Shown piece after piece: positions 42,558-51,462 of a stretch of 56,043 nucleotides of DNA. This DNA is from Vicinamibacteraceae bacterium. Its GTDB lineage: Bacteria; Acidobacteriota; Vicinamibacteria; Marinacidobacterales; Marinacidobacteraceae. Below the pieces are notes generated by a model that had not been told where the DNA came from, ran no database searches, and saw nothing but the letters and a program-made list of their open reading frames with translations. How positions within the stretch are numbered: position 1 is the stretch's first letter; each line of letters begins with the position of its first letter. A program made the position numbers and the translations under genes. The stretch spans positions 1-56,043 of the forward strand of contig JAAXGQ010000077.1 of assembly GCA_012271265.1 (NCBI GenBank), read 5' to 3'.

Positions 42558-43742
42558 TCAGGCGGCCGCTGCCAGCGACCGGGCGAGGCGGGGCATCCGC
42601 CGGAGCTGCCGGTACTGGTTCCGGGCGTCCGATCCGTGGGAGAACACCCAGGACACCGCCTGCACCACATCGAACACGGTCCCGGCCTCGGGAGGTGAAC
42701 CCGGGACCCGGGTGCGGCGATCCATTCCGGTTTGGCAGATGCCGTGGACCCGCGCCGCCCCCCCACGGGAAAGCAGCCTCTGGCGCACGGATTCCTCCAG
42801 CCACTCGGCCACGACCGGCAGGCTCACCGGCTGCGACTCCCACGCGCTCAGGATCCGACCCTCCTCGGCGGGACCGGCATAGCCGCGGAACACCCGGGAC
42901 CAGAGTCCCGCCATCGTCGGACCCGCCCGGTGGGGCGCCGTCTCGCAGCGGCTCTCGCGGAGGATCATTCCGTTGCCGCACACCGGTCGCAGCCAGCCGA
43001 ACCAGAGAGCCACCGGACCCGGCCCGGCCACCGTGTTCACGCATTCGCAGCGGAACTGGGCCTCGTGGCCGTGGCGGTCCACGAACGCCGAGTCCGCGAG
43101 GATGAAGGCGAGGTGGACCCAGTCTCCCAGCAGGCTGTGCCGGAGTTCGATCTCCAGCTCCTCCCGACGGATCCCGACGCGGTCGAGCTGCGCGAGGCAG
43201 CGTTCGGCGGCTTCCCGGTGCTGCAGCAGGTAGTAGGTGCGGGAGACCGTCCCCATCGCCAGCGGCGACCAGCCCGGCGTCGGCCGGCGGACCACGGCGC
43301 GCCGCAGGGGGTGCTCCTCCATCCCGGGCTCGAGCGTGAACGGACGGACCTCGAACTCCGGGAGCAAGTCCAGCACCTCGTCCACCCGGCCCCGTCGCAT
43401 CGTCACCCCGCGACGGGGACGGCGGTTGCCCAGCGGAGAGCCGAGCCCGGTCTCCTCCCGGCCGAAAGGTTCCGCTGGCCGTGCTGCGCGAGCCGCGAAG
43501 GCAAGTCGACGACCGGGCGAAAGCGGGAGCGGTCCGACCCGTTCCTCTTCGCGCAGCCGGACGCGCCTGGCCGCCTCCCTCCCGGCGCGCTCGGCCACGG
43601 AGTCGAACCGCGCCGCCAGCTCCTCGACCGAGGCGCCGTCCGCTTCGAGTTCCGCGCGGAGCTCCTGGTCGGGGAGGCTCAGGAGGTCCTCCACCATCGC
43701 ATCCACCAACGTGGAAGGCAAAGGACGGCGCCGGTTCGTCAC
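42558..43742 (-). CDS. DUF932-like protein with an N-terminal helical extension
   Basis: 394 aa, GTG start whose GTGA overlaps the upstream stop, with GGAGG 6 nt before. Residues 10-65 are acidic helix (LVDAMVEDLLSLPDQELRAE), of a kind seen in small phage or antitoxin-linked proteins. Residues 115-394 fit DUF932: ADSAFVDRHGHEAQFRCEC, then WFGWLRPVCGNGMIL (246-261) and, at the end, FDVVQAVSWVFSHGSDARNQ. DUF932 proteins are typically found on phages and plasmids, without a settled biochemical role. Its coupling to a sigma-like gene is unusual. I am sure of the ORF and moderately sure of the family. Confidence 0.72.
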   Translation of the reverse strand: MTNRRRPLPSTLVDAMVEDLLSLPDQELRAELEADGASVEELAARFDSVAERAGREAARRVRLREEERVGPLPLSPGRRLAFAARAARPAEPFGREETGLGSPLGNRRPRRGVTMRRGRVDEVLDLLPEFEVRPFTLEPGMEEHPLRRAVVRRPTPGWSPLAMGTVSRTYYLLQHREAAERCLAQLDRVGIRREELEIELRHSLLGDWVHLAFILADSAFVDRHGHEAQFRCECVNTVAGPGPVALWFGWLRPVCGNGMILRESRCETAPHRAGPTMAGLWSRVFRGYAGPAEEGRILSAWESQPVSLPVVAEWLEESVRQRLLSRGGAARVHGICQTGMDRRTRVPGSPPEAGTVFDVVQAVSWVFSHGSDARNQYRQLRRMPRLARSLAAAA

Positions 43743-44284
43743 GGTGCACCTCCGCGCCTGTACCTCGCAAAAGCCCGGCGAATTCGCTTCCGAATCGTGG
43801 CCAACTCTCTCGGGAACCCTACCCCGGCATGCTCTGCCAGCGGCCCACCCCGGAAGCCGGCGGTGATCCCGCGCACAACCGCTGCCGCGCGCGCGTCATC
43901 GGGAAAGCACTCCCGGATCCACTCCTCCACCGGGTCTTCCCACGGAACCGCCGGCTCGGTCCATGGCTCGTCCGGAGGTCCCGGGTTCCCGTGATCGTCC
44001 GCCCATCGCTTCTGCCTCTTCAGGCTCTTCCGGTGGCTGCTCGCCAGACTCTTCATGACCCCGATCACAAACGGGAAGGCGGCCATCCTCCGCGGCCAGC
44101 GCCGCTCCCCGGCAAGGACATTCACCAAGGCCTCGTGGAGGAGATCCTCGGCCCCGATGAGGAGTCCGCCGACGAACGACTCGGCCACCCTCACAAGACG
44201 AGCGCGGTCGTGGGAGGAGAGCTCCTCGAAGATCTCGCGTCCCTCGCGGGCAGGCTCCCGGTTCCCATCCGGGCGTTCGGCCAT
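43739..44284 (-). CDS. Short sigma-70-like (ECF-type) factor
   Basis: 181 aa. Residues 25-90 resemble sigma region 2: RVAESFVGGLLIGAEDLLHEA followed by RRWPRRMAAFPFVIGVMKSLAS, the segment that contacts the -10 element and core RNA polymerase. Residues 130-175 could be region 4 (LAEHAGVGFPRELATIRKRI), though divergent. No anti-sigma gene with a recognisable domain is adjacent. It overlaps the DUF932-like gene and starts 8 nt after the S9 peptidase stop, so it may be read through from there. A distant homologue acting as a DNA-binding regulator rather than a sigma factor is possible. Confidence 0.68.
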   Translation of the reverse strand: MAERPDGNREPAREGREIFEELSSHDRARLVRVAESFVGGLLIGAEDLLHEALVNVLAGERRWPRRMAAFPFVIGVMKSLASSHRKSLKRQKRWADDHGNPGPPDEPWTEPAVPWEDPVEEWIRECFPDDARAAAVVRGITAGFRGGPLAEHAGVGFPRELATIRKRIRRAFARYRRGGAP

Positions 44285-44292
44285 CGGCCGGG

Positions 44293-46332
44293 TCAGCGGT
44301 CGTCGGTGGTCCCGGTCGGTTTCAGGTAGTTGTCGAACCAGGCGAGGTAGCGCTCGTAGCGGTCCTTCTGGAAGGACGGCAGCCGGATGCCGTGGCTCTG
44401 GCCAGGATAGATGATGAGCCGGGTGGGGACGCCGAGGCGGCGGAGGCTCTGGTAGAGGTTTTCGGACTGACTGAGCGGCACGTTCCAGTCCAGTTGCCCG
44501 CAAAGGACCAGGGTGGGGGTGGTGACGTGATGGACCCGGGCGATGGGGGAGAGGTGGTTGTAGAGCTCGGGTTCCTCCCACGGCAGGCCGAGCTCGAGTT
44601 CCCACTCGAGCTGGTAGTGGTCGTTCCCGTAGGCAGCCCGGTAATCCGTCTCGCTGGACCCGCTGATCGCGGCGTGGAAGCGCGTGGTCTTGGTGATCAC
44701 GTAGTTGGTGAGGATGCCGCCGTAGCTCCATCCCCCGACGCCGAGCCGGTCGGGGTCAGCCAGACCCGCTGCGATCACGTGATCCACGGCCGCGTTCACG
44801 TCCTCGTAGTCGAGGTTTCCCCAGTCGGCCCAGATCGCCGAGGCGAACGCCTCGCCCCGTCCGGAGGAGCCACGCGGGTTCGCCGCGACCACGAGGTAGC
44901 CGTTCGCGGCAAAGAGCTGCCAGGTGGCCTGGAACGCTGTTGAGAACTGCGCGACCGGCCCGCCGTGAATCCACAGAATCGTCGGGTAGCGCCGTTCCGG
45001 CTGCCAGCCGGGCGGCTTGGTGACGAACCCCTGGACCTCGGTTCCGTCGGCACTGGAGAAGTGGATCCTCTCCACCGCCCCGAGGCGGACCTCGGCGAGC
45101 AGCGCGTCGTTCTCGCCCGTAAGCCGCCGCGGCGCCTCTCCCTCGCTCCAGGCAATCACCTCCGGGGGACGGTCAGGAGTCGCCGTGATGGCGACGGCGC
45201 GGTCTCCCACGACCTCGAGATCGCGGACATCCTGCTCCCCGGCGACGACCCGGTCGGCGGTCGCCGACTCGGCAAGGGCAAGGGAAACCACGTGGCGGTT
45301 TCCCTCATCCTCGAGGATCGTGAAGACGCGGTCGGAGGAGGTCCCGAAACGGGGCGTGGAGAGGTTTCGGTCCAGCGCGGCGCCCACGGTGACGACCTCG
45401 TCGGTCGCCCGGTTCAGGGCGAAGAGCCTCTCCGTGGCGTACCAGATCAGCTCCGGTTTGCGGTTCCCGGTGTGGAGAAGCCAGGCGCCGTCCGGGCTGA
45501 ACACCGGAGACCGGTCGGGGCCGGGATTGTTCGTCAGTCGGACCGGCACGGTGGACTCGTCGGCATCCGTGGGGATCTCGAAAATGTCCGAGTTGTCCGT
45601 CGCGTCGGCGTCGCCGCTCTCCGGGCGGACACTCACGAAGACGATGCGCGTCCCGTCGGGGGTGAAGACGGGATCCCCGGCGTCGTAGGGGCCGAACGTG
45701 ACCTGGCGGTGGGAGCCGTCGGACGCATCGACCACGTGGATCCGCCGCCGCCGGTCGTCGAGATAGCCGCGCCCGTCGCGCTTGAACTGGAGCCGGTCAA
45801 TCACCAGCGGCTTGGGTTCCCGCTCGCCGTCAGCCCCGGGGTCATCGGGATCGGGATCCATCGAGATCACGGCAAAGCGGCTGCCATCGGGCGACCAGCG
45901 AAAGGAAGAGACTCCGGCCGGCAGCCGGGTGAGTTCCACCGCCTCGCCGCCATGGAGCGGGAGCACCCAGATCTGGGTCCGCCCCTCCTCTCCGGAAGAC
46001 AGGAAGGCAAGCCGGTTCCCGTCGGGGCTGAAGCGGGGCTGGGAGGCGGAACGATCGGCACGGGTGAGCGGGCGCGCGTCGCCGCCCTCGAACGGGACGA
46101 TGTGGACCCGGCTCCGATGCTCGTTCGCCTCGAGATCGGTCCGGGACACGACGTACGCCACGAGCGACCCGTCGGGGCTGAGCTGGGGATCCGACACCCT
46201 GGCCATGCCGAGGGCGTCTTCGATGGTGAAGAGGCGGTCCTGCTGGGCGGCCGCGCCGCCGGGTGGCGTCGCGGCGAGGAGCGCCGCGGCCAGGACCAGA
46301 GCCATCCGCGGCAGGCGGCCTTCATGCTTCAT
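44293..46332 (-). CDS. S9 family prolyl oligopeptidase, exported
   Basis: 679 aa from the ATG at 46332, with GGAGGAGGG upstream and a signal peptide (about 1-28). The N-terminal beta-propeller (40-400) has repeated SPDG blades (QLSPDGSLVAYV, RFSPDGNRLAFLS, VFSPDGAWLLHT). The alpha/beta-hydrolase domain (about 430-679) shows GGWSYGG (nucleophile), CGQLDWNVP (Asp) and GQSHGI (His). It cleaves oligopeptides, probably in the periplasm. It lies 62 nt downstream of korB and just upstream of the sigma-like gene. Confidence 0.94.
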   Translation of the reverse strand: MKHEGRLPRMALVLAAALLAATPPGGAAAQQDRLFTIEDALGMARVSDPQLSPDGSLVAYVVSRTDLEANEHRSRVHIVPFEGGDARPLTRADRSASQPRFSPDGNRLAFLSSGEEGRTQIWVLPLHGGEAVELTRLPAGVSSFRWSPDGSRFAVISMDPDPDDPGADGEREPKPLVIDRLQFKRDGRGYLDDRRRRIHVVDASDGSHRQVTFGPYDAGDPVFTPDGTRIVFVSVRPESGDADATDNSDIFEIPTDADESTVPVRLTNNPGPDRSPVFSPDGAWLLHTGNRKPELIWYATERLFALNRATDEVVTVGAALDRNLSTPRFGTSSDRVFTILEDEGNRHVVSLALAESATADRVVAGEQDVRDLEVVGDRAVAITATPDRPPEVIAWSEGEAPRRLTGENDALLAEVRLGAVERIHFSSADGTEVQGFVTKPPGWQPERRYPTILWIHGGPVAQFSTAFQATWQLFAANGYLVVAANPRGSSGRGEAFASAIWADWGNLDYEDVNAAVDHVIAAGLADPDRLGVGGWSYGGILTNYVITKTTRFHAAISGSSETDYRAAYGNDHYQLEWELELGLPWEEPELYNHLSPIARVHHVTTPTLVLCGQLDWNVPLSQSENLYQSLRRLGVPTRLIIYPGQSHGIRLPSFQKDRYERYLAWFDNYLKPTGTTDDR

Positions 46333-46394
46333 GGAAATCCCTCCTCCACCGGCAAGACGGCCTCGCGTCCCCACGGACGGCCCGAGGCGCCCGC

Positions 46395-47450
46395 TTACCG
46401 GTAGGAGCCGAAGACCTCGTCGAGCACCTCGGACCGGGGACGCAGTTCGTGCTCGGGCAGGAGCGCGAGCGGCTCGTCACACAGTTCCAGGGTGTCCAGC
46501 AGGGTCCGCTTCTTCGTGTTCAGGTAGATCAGGCCCGTCAGGAAGAGACCGCTCTCCTGGGCCTCGAGGAGCAGGTTCTCCGCATCGTGCCGATCGGTCG
46601 GATCGTAGTCCCGCCCCAGTTTTCGGAGTCGCACCCACGAACCGTCGTGCAGCTGGATGTCCTGGGTGGTTCCTTCCTCGTAGTCCACCTCGATCTGGTC
46701 GACGGCGGGAACGAAGTCCAGGAGCTGGATTGGCTCTTCGTTGGTCTTGCCCCAGGTGTAGCTCTTCGTGGACCCGGGGTGGTTGTTGAAGGTGACGCAG
46801 GGGCTGAGGATGTCGATGACCGCGGTCCCGTTGTGGGCCAGGGCTCCTCGCAGCAGCGCCACGAGCTGCTTCGGGTCTCCGGCGAAGGAACGGGCCACGT
46901 AGGTGGCCCCGAGTTCAACCGCCATGCCGCACAGATCGATGTTGGGGAGGCGGTTCACCTCTCCCGAGCGCAGCCTGGCGTTCTCGTCGGCGGTCGCGGA
47001 GAACTGTCCCTTGGTCAGGCCGTACACGCCGTTGTTCTCGACGATGTAGATCAGCGGCAGGTTGCGCCGCACGAGGTGCACGAACTGGCCCATGCCGATG
47101 GAGGCGGTGTCGCCGTCGCCGGAGACGCCCACCGCGATCAGGTCGCGATTCGCGAGCACGGCGCCGGTGGCGACCGAAGGCATGCGCCCGTGCACGGCGT
47201 TGAAGCCGTGGCTCTGGTTCAGGAAGTAGGCGGGGGTCTTCGAGGAGCAGCCGATGCCCGACAGCTTCGCCACGCGGTGGGGGCGCACATCGGATTCGAA
47301 GAAGGCCCGGATGAGCTGGCTGGAGATCGCATCGTGCCCGCACCCCTTGCACAGGGTGGAGGGCTTGCCTCGGTAGTCCCGCTGCTGCAGGCCGACGCGG
47401 TTCGTTTTCGGTCGGCGCGGGGTGCGGCGTCGGCGCGGGGCACGGGGCAT
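46395..47450 (-). CDS. korB: 2-Oxoacid:ferredoxin oxidoreductase, beta subunit
   Basis: 351 aa. TLCKGCGHD near residue 33 binds the 4Fe-4S/TPP region and VGVSGDGDTASIG followed by IVENNGVYGLTKGQ is the thiamine-diphosphate and magnesium motif. With KorA it decarboxylates a 2-oxoacid, most likely 2-oxoglutarate, to the acyl-CoA and reduced ferredoxin. The first 20 residues are Arg-rich and may be overcalled. It lies 31 nt downstream of korA. Confidence 0.94.
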   Translation of the reverse strand: MPRAPRRRRTPRRPKTNRVGLQQRDYRGKPSTLCKGCGHDAISSQLIRAFFESDVRPHRVAKLSGIGCSSKTPAYFLNQSHGFNAVHGRMPSVATGAVLANRDLIAVGVSGDGDTASIGMGQFVHLVRRNLPLIYIVENNGVYGLTKGQFSATADENARLRSGEVNRLPNIDLCGMAVELGATYVARSFAGDPKQLVALLRGALAHNGTAVIDILSPCVTFNNHPGSTKSYTWGKTNEEPIQLLDFVPAVDQIEVDYEEGTTQDIQLHDGSWVRLRKLGRDYDPTDRHDAENLLLEAQESGLFLTGLIYLNTKKRTLLDTLELCDEPLALLPEHELRPRSEVLDEVFGSYR

Positions 47451-47481
47451 GAGGGCTCTCCGGAAGGGCGGCGGACGGAAG

Positions 47482-49362
47482 CTATGGACTCGCGGTCGAA
47501 CCTGCAGCGGGGCCGGCGCCGATTTCCATCTCGGTCACGAAGTCGACCACCGTGGCGGCGGTCAGGGGGTGGCCGCTGAAGTGCCGCAGGCTGCGCAGCA
47601 CGCCCGGGGGAATCCGCTCTCCGAACTCGCTGCGAAGAAGCTGGAGGAGTTGTCCGTCGCGGTTCTGGTCGACGACGACCACGCGACGGTGGGAGGTGAT
47701 GAAGTCGAGCACCGTCGGCGAAAACGGCAGCGCCCGAAGGCGCAGGTAATCCACCTCGATCGCCGCGAGGTCGCGGAGGCGGACACGGGCTTCCTCGACC
47801 GGATGGTCCGAGGTGCCGAAGGCGATGAGCCCGACGGGGCTCCTTCCGTCGGCCTCCGAGATGACCGGCGGCGGGACCAGGGTCCGGGCGGTTTCGAACT
47901 TCCGACCGAGCCGTTCCATGACCCGGACATAGGCCTCGCCGCTCTCGGTGTACTCGGCCCTCTCGTCGTGGCCGCTCCCCCGGGTGAAGTAAGCGGCGCC
48001 CGGATGATCGGTGCCGGGGAGGGTCCGCCAGGGAATCGCGTCGCCGTCCACATCCGCGTAGCGCCGGAAGCCGCCCAGCCGCCGCAGGTCGGCCCTGCTC
48101 AGCACCTTCCCCCGGTCCATGGGCCGGTCCGGGTACTCGAACGGATCGGTTGCCCAGATGTTCATCCCCAGGTCCAGATCCGAGAGGACGAAGATCGGCG
48201 TCTGCAACCGCTCGGACAGGTCGAACGCTTTCCAGCCGAACTCGAAGCATTCGCGTGTGGAGGCGGGCAGCAGACAGGGGTGCTTCGTGTCGCCGTGAGA
48301 CAGCGTGTAGGTGGAAAGCAGGTCGCCCTGGGCGGTGCGGGTGGGAAGCCCGGTGGAAGGGCCGACCCGCTGGATGTCCCAGAGCACGACGGGAATCTCG
48401 GCGTAGTAGGCGAGCCCGACGAACTCGGACATCAGCGAGATCCCGGGGCCGGAGGTCGCCGTCATGGAGCGGGCGCCTGCCCAGCCGGCGGCAATCGCCA
48501 TCCCCGCCGCGGCGATTTCGTCTTCGGCCTGAACCACCGCGTAGGTGGCCTTCCCGTCATCCCGCTTCCGGTGGCGCTTGAGGAAGCCCTCGAGCTGCTC
48601 CACCAGGCTCGACGAAGGGGTGATGGGGTACCAGGTGGCGACGCTGACGCCGCCGAACATGGAGCCGAGCGCCGCCGCCGCGTTCCCGTCGATCAGGATC
48701 TTGCCCTCGTTCTCGTTCATCGGCGCGACCGCGTAGGCATCCCGCTTGGGCAGGTTCTCGCGGGCGTAGGCGGCCCCGAGGTCCACCGCCTGGCGGTTCA
48801 GCCGGACAGCGGTCTTCTTGCGGCGGAATTGCCGCTCGATGGCCCGATAGATCTCTTCCCGCTCGATCGAAAGGAGCTCGCCAAGGACCCCCACGTACAC
48901 CATGTTGGCGAGCAGTTTCTTCAGGCGCGTCTCGCGCACGACTTCGGCGGCGAGTTTCTGGAACGGGGCCGGATAGAAGACCAGGTCGTCCCGCTGCCGG
49001 TCGAGCCGCAGCCCCTCCTCGTAGAGGACCGCCCGCCCCGGAGACAGTTCGTCCACGTCGCTGCGGGCGGTCTGCGGATTCAGCGCGACCAGGATGTCCA
49101 CTTCGCGCTTGCGCCCCACCCAGCCGTCCCGGTTGGCGCGGATGGTGAACCACGTGGGAAGCCCCGCGATGTTCGAGGGGAACAGGTTCTTTCCCCCGAC
49201 CGGGATGCCCATCCCGAAGAGGGAGCGCAGGAGGACGAGGTTCGAAGACTGGCTGCCGGAGCCGTTGACCGTCGCAACCTGGATGGACAGGTCGTTCACG
49301 ATGCGGCCCGGCGCCGGGCGGCGCGGCACGGCGACTTCCGCAACAGCCGGGTGATTGGACAT
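47482..49362 (-). CDS. korA: 2-Oxoacid:ferredoxin oxidoreductase, fused gamma-alpha subunit
   Basis: 626 aa. The gamma-type domain (20-215: VNGSGSQSSNLVLLRSLFG ... GLPTWFTIRANRDGW) is fused to the pyrimidine-binding alpha domain (about 225-626: YPITPSSSLVEQL, QAEDEIAAAGMAIAA, TSGPGISLMSE, ECFEFGWKAFDLSERLQTP). This layout is typical of KorA-type enzymes using 2-oxoglutarate in reductive or oxygen-tolerant TCA variants. Divergent from Ku across 265 bp. Within that gap TCGCGCGTC is nearly repeated (49405-49430), but no convincing promoter is visible. Confidence 0.94.
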   Translation of the reverse strand: MSNHPAVAEVAVPRRPAPGRIVNDLSIQVATVNGSGSQSSNLVLLRSLFGMGIPVGGKNLFPSNIAGLPTWFTIRANRDGWVGRKREVDILVALNPQTARSDVDELSPGRAVLYEEGLRLDRQRDDLVFYPAPFQKLAAEVVRETRLKKLLANMVYVGVLGELLSIEREEIYRAIERQFRRKKTAVRLNRQAVDLGAAYARENLPKRDAYAVAPMNENEGKILIDGNAAAALGSMFGGVSVATWYPITPSSSLVEQLEGFLKRHRKRDDGKATYAVVQAEDEIAAAGMAIAAGWAGARSMTATSGPGISLMSEFVGLAYYAEIPVVLWDIQRVGPSTGLPTRTAQGDLLSTYTLSHGDTKHPCLLPASTRECFEFGWKAFDLSERLQTPIFVLSDLDLGMNIWATDPFEYPDRPMDRGKVLSRADLRRLGGFRRYADVDGDAIPWRTLPGTDHPGAAYFTRGSGHDERAEYTESGEAYVRVMERLGRKFETARTLVPPPVISEADGRSPVGLIAFGTSDHPVEEARVRLRDLAAIEVDYLRLRALPFSPTVLDFITSHRRVVVVDQNRDGQLLQLLRSEFGERIPPGVLRSLRHFSGHPLTAATVVDFVTEMEIGAGPAAGSTASP

Positions 49363-49627
49363 CAGCGGCGGGGTTCAGGGGGCGGACGACGGTCGGCGCC
49401 CCGATCGTATTCGCGCGTCATCTCTCGCGCGTCTCCCTTGCGGGCCAGGTCGGAAGCTCTCTCCGGCGCCTTCGGCAGCGTGCGGAAGGGCGCCACACCG
49501 CCCCCACGCGACGGAGGGACGGAAGGAACAGCAGTGTACCGCACCGAAGATCCTGACGATCGCCGGGTTGGACCGGCCGGGCCGGGGGTCCCGGCTGGGG
49601 GCCGGGCTAGGCTTTGCGGTCACGGCA

Positions 49628-50434
49628 ATGCGACCCACCTGGCAGGGCAATCTGAAGCTGGCCCTGGTGCTGGTGCCGGTCAAGGCGTACCCGGCGGCGA
49701 GGGTCAGGACGGTGTCCATGAACCAGCTCCACGAGGAGTGCGGGTCGCGCGTGCGCTACCAGAAGATGTGTCCGGTCTGCGACCGGGTGCTGGAGCGGAA
49801 GGAAATCGTTCGCGGCTACCAGCACAGCAAGGACCAGTACGTCCTGATCGACGCCGGGGACCTGAAGAAGCTCCGGTTGCCCTCGTTGCGCACGCTCGAC
49901 ATCGTGCAGTTCGTGGACGAAACGGAAATCGATCCGCTTCACTACCACGGCTCCTACTACCTCGCGCCCGGCGGCCCGGTGGCCACCGGCCCCTTCCACA
50001 CGCTGCTGCGGGCGATGCGGATGGCGAAGCGGGTCGCCATCGCTCAGGTGGCGCTCGGAGGCAAGGAGAAAATCGTGGCGATCCGACCGGGGGACGGCGT
50101 GCTGGTCATGTCCTTCCTGCACTACGCCGATGAAGTGCGCCAGATCAGCGAGATCGACGACCTTCCCGAGGAGACCGAAGCGGACTCGGCCGAGAGCGCC
50201 ATGGCGTCGCGGTTGCTCGAGCACTACACGAAGCCGCTCGACCTCGCGGCCTTCGAGGACAAGTACCGGCGCGGCCTCCTGGAGATCATCGAAGCCAAGA
50301 GCCGCGGGCAGGAGGTCGTGACGCCGCCGCAGGTCGAACCCCGACGGGTCATCAATCTGGTGGATGCGCTGAAGTCCAGCCTGGCCCGGATCGAAGCGGA
50401 GAGCGCCGCCGAGCCCTCTCGGAAGACGGGCTGA
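49628..50434 (+). CDS. ku: Ku protein, non-homologous end joining
   Basis: 268 aa from the ATG at 49628, chosen because MRPTWQGNLKLALVLVPVKAY matches the family start. Bacterial Ku homodimer that encircles DNA ends and recruits ligase. YQKMCPVCDRVLERKEIVRGY and GKEKIVAIRP are conserved. The C-terminus (about 235-268) is a short basic tail. TAGGCT 14 nt upstream and no ribosome binding site. It is followed after 86 nt by the ligase gene. Confidence 0.95.
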   Translation: MRPTWQGNLKLALVLVPVKAYPAARVRTVSMNQLHEECGSRVRYQKMCPVCDRVLERKEIVRGYQHSKDQYVLIDAGDLKKLRLPSLRTLDIVQFVDETEIDPLHYHGSYYLAPGGPVATGPFHTLLRAMRMAKRVAIAQVALGGKEKIVAIRPGDGVLVMSFLHYADEVRQISEIDDLPEETEADSAESAMASRLLEHYTKPLDLAAFEDKYRRGLLEIIEAKSRGQEVVTPPQVEPRRVINLVDALKSSLARIEAESAAEPSRKTG

Positions 50435-50520
50435 GCCGGCGCCGGGAGCGCGGCGACCTGACGTCACCGGATCGATCCGCGGGGGTCCCGGCCGGGTGGC
50501 GGGCCGACGGGCTGCTGCCG

Positions 50521-51453
50521 ATGCTGGCTGAGTCCGGTCGCCCGTTCGATTCTTCCGCCCACCTGTTCGATGCCAAGTGGGACGGTCTGCGCTCGATCGC
50601 CTTCTTCGGACCCACGATCCACCTTCAGGCCCGGAGCCTGCGGAATCAGACCCCGCAGTTTCCGGACCTGGTCCTGGCGCTCGCCGCCCTCCCCGGATCG
50701 GGCGTGCTCGACGGGGAAATCGTGGTGATCGAGGACGCCGGGGAAAGTCCGCCTCGGGCGAGCTTCACCAAGGTCATGGAGCGCAACCGGCAGAGGACCG
50801 AAGAGGCGGCCCGACGGGCTGCCGCGCAGGCCCCCGCCGGGTATTGCGCGTTCGATCTGCTCGCCCGGGACGGCGTGAGTCTTGTGGGCCGCCCCCTCGC
50901 CGAGCGCCGCCGCGCCCTCGACGCTCTCCTCCCCGGACCGCGGGGCGCCATCTTTCCCAACCCCTGCCTGCCTGGCGCCGGGCTCCGTTTCTTCTCGGTG
51001 ATGCGGGAGCAGCGGATGGAGGGGATGGTGGCCAAGCGGTTGAGCAGTCGTTACCGGATCGGCGAGCGGAGCGGCGACTGGCTCAAGATCAAGATCCGCC
51101 CGCAACACAGTTGCGTGGTGTTCGGAACCCTGCACGCCGCTCCCGGGGGCGCGGTGCGCTCGCTCGTCGTGGGCGCCTGGGGAGCCGATGGAGCGGTGTG
51201 GCTGGGCAACGTCGGCAGCGGGCTCGATGAAGCGACCCGGGCGCGGCTGCGGGAGGAGGTCCCCGCCCTGGAAGCGCCTCCGCCACCTGGATTCCACGCC
51301 GACGGAGACGGCGTGATCCACTACCTCCGGCCGCTGCTGGTTGCCCGCGTGGAGTACCTCGAGGTCACCCCGGGCGGCCACCTCCGCCACCCTGCGTTCA
51401 TCGGCTTCGAGGATCGGGATCCACGGACCTGCCGCCCGCCGGCCGCGCGCTGA
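50521..51453 (+). CDS. Stand-alone ATP-dependent DNA ligase (LigD-type)
   Basis: 310 aa. Motif I has Lys19 in AKWDGLRSI, motif III LDGEIVV, motif IV MEGMVAKRLSSRY and motif V WLKIKI; an OB-fold follows (about 205-310). It seals breaks held by Ku. The polymerase and nuclease domains usual in LigD are absent, giving a minimal two-gene end-joining set. The ATG at 50521 gives a slightly short N-terminus, but no better in-frame start lies upstream. Convergent with the Nudix gene (9 bp apart). Confidence 0.93.
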   Translation: MLAESGRPFDSSAHLFDAKWDGLRSIAFFGPTIHLQARSLRNQTPQFPDLVLALAALPGSGVLDGEIVVIEDAGESPPRASFTKVMERNRQRTEEAARRAAAQAPAGYCAFDLLARDGVSLVGRPLAERRRALDALLPGPRGAIFPNPCLPGAGLRFFSVMREQRMEGMVAKRLSSRYRIGERSGDWLKIKIRPQHSCVVFGTLHAAPGGAVRSLVVGAWGADGAVWLGNVGSGLDEATRARLREEVPALEAPPPPGFHADGDGVIHYLRPLLVARVEYLEVTPGGHLRHPAFIGFEDRDPRTCRPPAAR

Positions 51454-51462
51454 GCCGCCCGT

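Noticed and set aside
39688..42882. Plus-strand open frames of several hundred residues antisense to the 885-residue gene
   Set aside because: Low-complexity composition, no recognisable domains; the minus-strand frame has membrane spans, a signal peptide and a vWA-like fold.
42403..43770. Alternative minus-strand frame overlapping the DUF932-like gene
   Set aside because: Arg/Gly/Pro-rich shadow frame without DUF932 features; the chosen frame has the GWLRPVCGNGM motif and a proper ribosome binding site.
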